A stretch of 64,000 nt of DNA. It comes from Mytilus californianus (Eukaryota; Mollusca; Bivalvia; Mytilida; Mytilidae). Shown here piece after piece: positions 60,065-64,000 of this stretch (position 1 is the stretch's first letter; each line of letters begins with the position of its first letter). The position numbers were made by a program, and so were the translations under genes. Under the pieces are notes generated by a model, which was not told the origin of the DNA, made no database searches, and saw nothing but the letters and a program-made list of their open reading frames with translations. The stretch spans positions 86,549,143-86,613,142 of the forward strand of contig NW_026262679.1 in NCBI RefSeq assembly GCF_021869535.1, in the 5' to 3' direction.

Positions 60065-60595
60065 TTCAAGTATGATGTCCAGCTAGACATGTATCTACCA
60101 AAGACAAAATTATGTGCCTGTAAGCAATTAAAAGGCCAATTAAGAATGAGAGGGGGCCTCGGTGGCCAAGTGGTCTAAGAAGTTACTACTGTAATCACTA
60201 GCCAGTCAACACTGAGGTTGTGAGTTCGAACCCCGCTCGTGCGGGTGCACTCGACTCCAATCTTAATTGACTAGGATTGTCAGTTTTCCTATCGAAGGTC
60301 GGTGGTTTTCTCCGGGCACTCCGGCTTCCTCCACCAATAAAAACTGGCCGCCACGAAATAGCCCAAAAGCGGTGCTTAAAAGTGGCGTTAAAACACCAAA
60401 AATCAAAAATCAAATTAAGAATGAGACAAAACCCATGTCAAATATTAAGGTATAAAAACCTCCGACATGGACAAATTGTAAAACAATCGAAACCAGAAAA
60501 CTAACGGCTTGATTTATGATAAAACAAAAAAAATGAGAAACAAATATGACCGATAGCAACCAACGACAACCACTGAATTACAGTAAAAATAAAAA
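60065..60595 (+). repeat. Repeat family A, copy 10, split by a SINE
   Basis: Left part 60065-60150 and right part 60413-60595 (ATGAGACAAAACCCATGTCA, AAACAATCGAAACCAGAAAA, CTAACGGCTTGATTTATGAT, ACGACAACCACTGAATTAC) together follow the order of the 11.3-kb copy. Confidence 0.65.
60151..60412 (+). mobile_element. tRNA-derived SINE with 13-bp target duplication
   Basis: The head GGCCTCGGTGGCCAAGTGG carries box A (TGGCCAAGTGG), and GTGAGTTCGAACCCCG is box B. A conserved-looking body (GGTGGTTTTCTCCGGGCACT) and an A-rich tail AAACACCAAAAATCAAAAAT follow. AATTAAGAATGAG flanks both sides (60138-60150, 60413-60425). The body resembles molluscan SINEs of the V-SINE/RUDI sort, but I cannot confirm the superfamily. 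It lies 160 bp past the esterase stop. Confidence 0.88.
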
Positions 60596-61904
60596 AAAAA
60601 AAAAGTGGCATGATTGCCAATGACACATAAAGGCAACAGTAGTATACCCCTGTTCAATAGTCATAATTTGATTAAGCACAAACAAATTCGAGAAACAAAC
60701 TAAAACCGAGGGAAACACATCAACTATAAGTGGAAAACAACGGAGCAACAGAAACACAACTCTCCAGCAAAAATAAAATGACGTCGAAGTTCAAGGTCGA
60801 CAGTAAGAAATCTCATTACCAAATAAACCTTTTTAATAATTGTCTACACCTACAGTGAGAACGACTAAGAGGGGTCGTCTCAAAAGTTAAATTGAAAATA
60901 AAATTATTGATCGCATATGATTCGATTAATTTATATTGATACACTGTGTCTAAACTACACCGGCAAAAAAACAAAATGTTTGGACTCGATGGTATCTAAT
61001 ATCCGGCACGGTGACGGAACATTAATAGACAAAGAAAAGGTAGGTTTCTGTTTATTTATTTGTTATTTTTATGATATCGAAGAATATATATACATATATA
61101 ACTTTTTTCTATTGTGAGAGGTAATTTTTTCTACAACCGTTCTAGATTAACGGAGAAATAAGTAAAACTGCATGTCAAAATGACGAATTGAGTGAACCTT
61201 GCCTCGATTTTGTTTAATATCTCGTTAAATTGTTCACATTGTACGGAAAGAAAGGTACAAAAAGAAAGATATTGACATGGAGATTGAAAAACTAGCCACT
61301 TTGAGCACCTCAATACTTGTATTTCTGTGTATGGAACGAAAGAAATGGGTCATGTCAAAATGGAAGGAGCCGGTTTTGTCAATGTTGTTTACTACACAAT
61401 CACCCGGTTTTGTCTATGTATATCACCCGGTTTTGTTGTGTTTTGAAACCACAAATTTATGAAAAGCAACGCTAATACGAATCAATACATTGTCCATCGA
61501 AAGAAATTAAACATATATGTTATTGTAAAACAACTTCACTTGCGTTTTTTCAACAAAAATAAATACTACATATTATTTATACAAGAGTGTACGCACTGAC
61601 ATGTAGCGAATGCATGAATGATCGTAATTGAATCTATTTTGAAGATCTGTAAGATAAATAATTTAATAACAGTATCACATAAACTTAACATTGTTCATGG
61701 AACCATAAACAAGTCAAGATCTAATGAAACCTGCCAGACGGACATGAACACATTACAATCATTAAAACCAACCAAAAAAAAAAAATAAAAACTTAACATT
61801 TCCCAATTAATCAAGAAAATAAGTTAAAGGTCACATAAATAGTCATGTGGCCATATGGACAAAAATATAGTTGACCTATTACTTATAAGAGATACATATT
61901 TGTT
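60596..61904. other. Intergenic region downstream of the esterase
   Basis: Contains a family C fragment (60600-60770; TGGCATGATTGCCAATGACA, CTAAAACCGAGGGAAACAC) and three near copies of CACCCGGTTTTGT-type words at 61365-61440. No gene recognised. Confidence 0.4.
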
Positions 61905-62120
61905 TTTCGTTTATTTTTTGTACATTAATTTATCCGTTAGTTTTCTCGTTTGAATTGTTTTACATTTGTTATTTCGGGACTTTTTATAGCCGACTATGCG
62001 GTATGGACTTTGCTCATTGTTGAAGACCGTATGGTGACCTGTAGCTGTTAATTTCTGTGTCATTTGGTATGTTGTGTAGAGTTGTCTCATTGGCAATCAT
62101 ACCACATCTTCTTTTTTTTA
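61905..62120 (-). repeat. Repeat family A, copy 11
   Basis: Antisense copy: TTTTCTCGTTTGAATTGTTT, TTTATAGCCGACTATGCGG, GAAGACCGTATGGTGACCTG, TTGTCTCATTGGCAATCATA, CCACATCTTC. Confidence 0.8.
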
Positions 62121-63714
62121 TATTGAACACGAAATGTTAACCTTGATCATGGATATCAACCATTATCAGTGTGACATTCACAGCTATTCATTTTGTTAGG
62201 AAATCGCTGAATTATGAAAATGAGGTCAAGGGCAATGGCAATATGACAGATAGAAACATCGTAAGATAAAATATCTGTGTGCGAGGTATGTTGCAGTCAG
62301 GCCTTCTCACTTCTGACATATGAAGCTTCATACAAATAGTTCAAGCCGCCACGAATTTGCATCCATTGGTCTCGCATTTCGACGATTCTAAAATATCAAT
62401 GTGAAGTTTTAGAATAAACATGATAATCCTGCTCACATACATCCAATTTCGGGGGTGTCCTTGTTTTCTTATTTCTTATAAAATTCTAAGTTGGTATACG
62501 GTTTAGTTATATAACATGAGTGACGAATCCATGCGGCGTATAGGTCGACCCCCCACCCCCACCTTTGAAAGCCCCAAAAAAAATAAATCATGTTTTTTAC
62601 GAATTTTTTAAAGCTTAAAATCGTCCAAAAAATTATTCACCTCGCTACGCTCGGCGGTATGTAAGTTGTTTGAATTACGCCCACTTTTAAAAAATCTAAA
62701 TCCGTCCCTATATATTGTCAATAATATATTGACCAACGTCAATGTACGATAATCATAACACAATGGAGAGATAACAGAACCGTTTATTTATAGAACTATT
62801 TTAAAATAGAATAACCATTATTGCATTTTCTTGATGGCCTGAGACTATTATACAAATTTATACTTAGTATTATCCTTTTCTCCCCATAAACATTCATTTT
62901 CTATGGCGATTCTGCATGCATATACATTTGTCTTTTTATCATGTTTTATAATAAACACTTAGTATTAAAAAGCTTTATTATAAACGACCATTGGAAAGAT
63001 TACACCCCTTGGTAGATTGGATTACTTATAAAGATAACCATCCTGTTGTGCAAGAAAATCACATATCAAATGTGCGTGTTTCAATTTTTAAGACCGTAAA
63101 CTGTAATTTCAAGTTTGATCACTTACACTTACATATTTCATATAAAAAACGTAGAAAGAACTTAAACCTCAATTTGCGTTACAACCTTCTTTTCTATCTA
63201 TTTCGCAATTAAAGTATTTTTTAAATGCAAACAGAATTATAATTATTTTTGTTCCAATAAAGTAGGAATTCAAGTGTTTACAGATTCAAATAAATAATAA
63301 GTTGTCCTCTGAAAGAACTCGTTTTCCAACGAGCCACCAGACTCTTTTTAAACGCCGAAGTTCAATTATGTTATGCGATCATGCATTTTTTTCTTTGACA
63401 ATACCGGGTTCTGTCTTGTGAAATCTAGGAAAAAACCGGGTTCTTCGATATCATAAAAACAAGTTGCTTTCTTTAAAAAAAGAAAAGCAATACGTGAACC
63501 TTAGACCGCTGACTGGTCACCACATTTTTTTGCTGAATTTATTTTTGCTTTTGATTTGAAATAATTGACTGTTAATAGAATGAGGTAATGAAGGTATTAA
63601 AACACCTTTATTGAAAATATGTTATTGTGTGTAGATGCTTGCACAAATCAATTAACAGCACTGTTGGATTTTAGTTATAAATAGAAAATTGTATACAGCT
63701 ACGATTTGAAATTA
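62121..63714. other. AT-rich intergenic sequence
   Basis: A GC-richer patch at 62515-62720 (TCACCTCGCTACGCTCGGCG, AAATCCGTCCCTATAT) looks like a piece of another dispersed repeat, as only such stretches stand out from the AT-rich background. No gene or RNA recognised. Confidence 0.4.
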
Positions 63715-64000
63715 TTAGCTCACCGGTGAGCTTTTGCCATCACTTGGCGTCCGTCGTCGTCCGTCGTCGTCGTCCGTCCAGTGTAAACTATTTCAAACAT
63801 CTTCTCCTCTGAAACTACTGAACCAATTCCAACTAACTTAAACTGAATGATCCTTAGGGTATATAGATTAAAGTTTGTGTTTTATTTCTGTTTCGTCAAA
63901 AAACGTGGCCGCCATGGCTAAAAATAGAACATACGGGTAAAATGCAGTTTTTGGTTTATATCTCAAAAACCAAAGCATTTAGAGCAAATCTGACATCGGG
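63715..64000 (+). repeat. Long dispersed repeat, copy 2 (runs off the window)
   Basis: TAGCTCACCGGTGAGC, CACTTGGCGTCCGTCGTCG, CATCTTCTCCTCTGAAACTA, GTGGCCGCCATGGCTAAAAA and AAAGCATTTAGAGCAAATCT follow the order of the 20.2-kb copy. The CGTCGT triplets are expanded here. Confidence 0.8.

Overview
The window is eukaryotic nuclear DNA. It is AT-rich and intron-rich, with GT-AG splice sites, and roughly three quarters of it is non-coding and dense in dispersed repeats. I recognise several repeat families as typical of marine mussels, so a Mytilus-like bivalve is the likeliest source. That assignment rests on pattern recognition only; no search was run.

Three genes can be supported. (1) About 2.36-17.12 kb, + strand: a complete peptidylglycine alpha-hydroxylating monooxygenase (PHM) in 12 coding exons, encoding 391 residues. 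All copper ligands and substrate-anchoring residues are present and there is no lyase (PAL) domain. It should act in the secretory pathway on glycine-extended neuropeptides. (2) About 39.01-39.44 kb, - strand: a small intronless gene of 143 codons with a TATA box just upstream; I do not recognise the family. (3) About 52.12-59.99 kb, + strand: a complete secreted type-B carboxylesterase (cholinesterase fold) in three exons, 545 residues, with Ser-Glu-His triad spacing close to acetylcholinesterase. The genes show no functional link to each other.

The rest is mobile DNA at several ages. Reverse-transcriptase remnants of a probable Penelope-like family lie at 15.6-16.1, 25.3-28.9, 36.4-37.2 and 43.5-44.15 kb. 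Six copies of a sequence that folds as a minimal hammerhead ribozyme lie at 17.9, 21.9, 22.5, 23.8, 29.6 and 53.5 kb, and a second, diverged hammerhead-like family sits at 25.35 and 29.72 kb. A 2,009-bp CACTA-type DNA transposon (26,588-28,596) with a perfect TAG target duplication is inserted in the reading frame of one reverse transcriptase. Several palindromic miniature elements lie in PHM introns and between genes. A tRNA-derived SINE with a 13-bp target duplication sits 160 bp past the esterase stop codon. Arrays of short repeats with inverted polarity occupy 29.9-31.1 and 33.6-35.5 kb, and a perfect-looking 773-bp tandem duplication lies inside esterase intron 1.

The observations most worth following are the hammerhead families, the nested CACTA insertion, the unrecognised intronless gene, the frame-shifting cryptic exon on an inverted duplication inside PHM, and the tandem duplication, which is either very recent or an assembly artefact.
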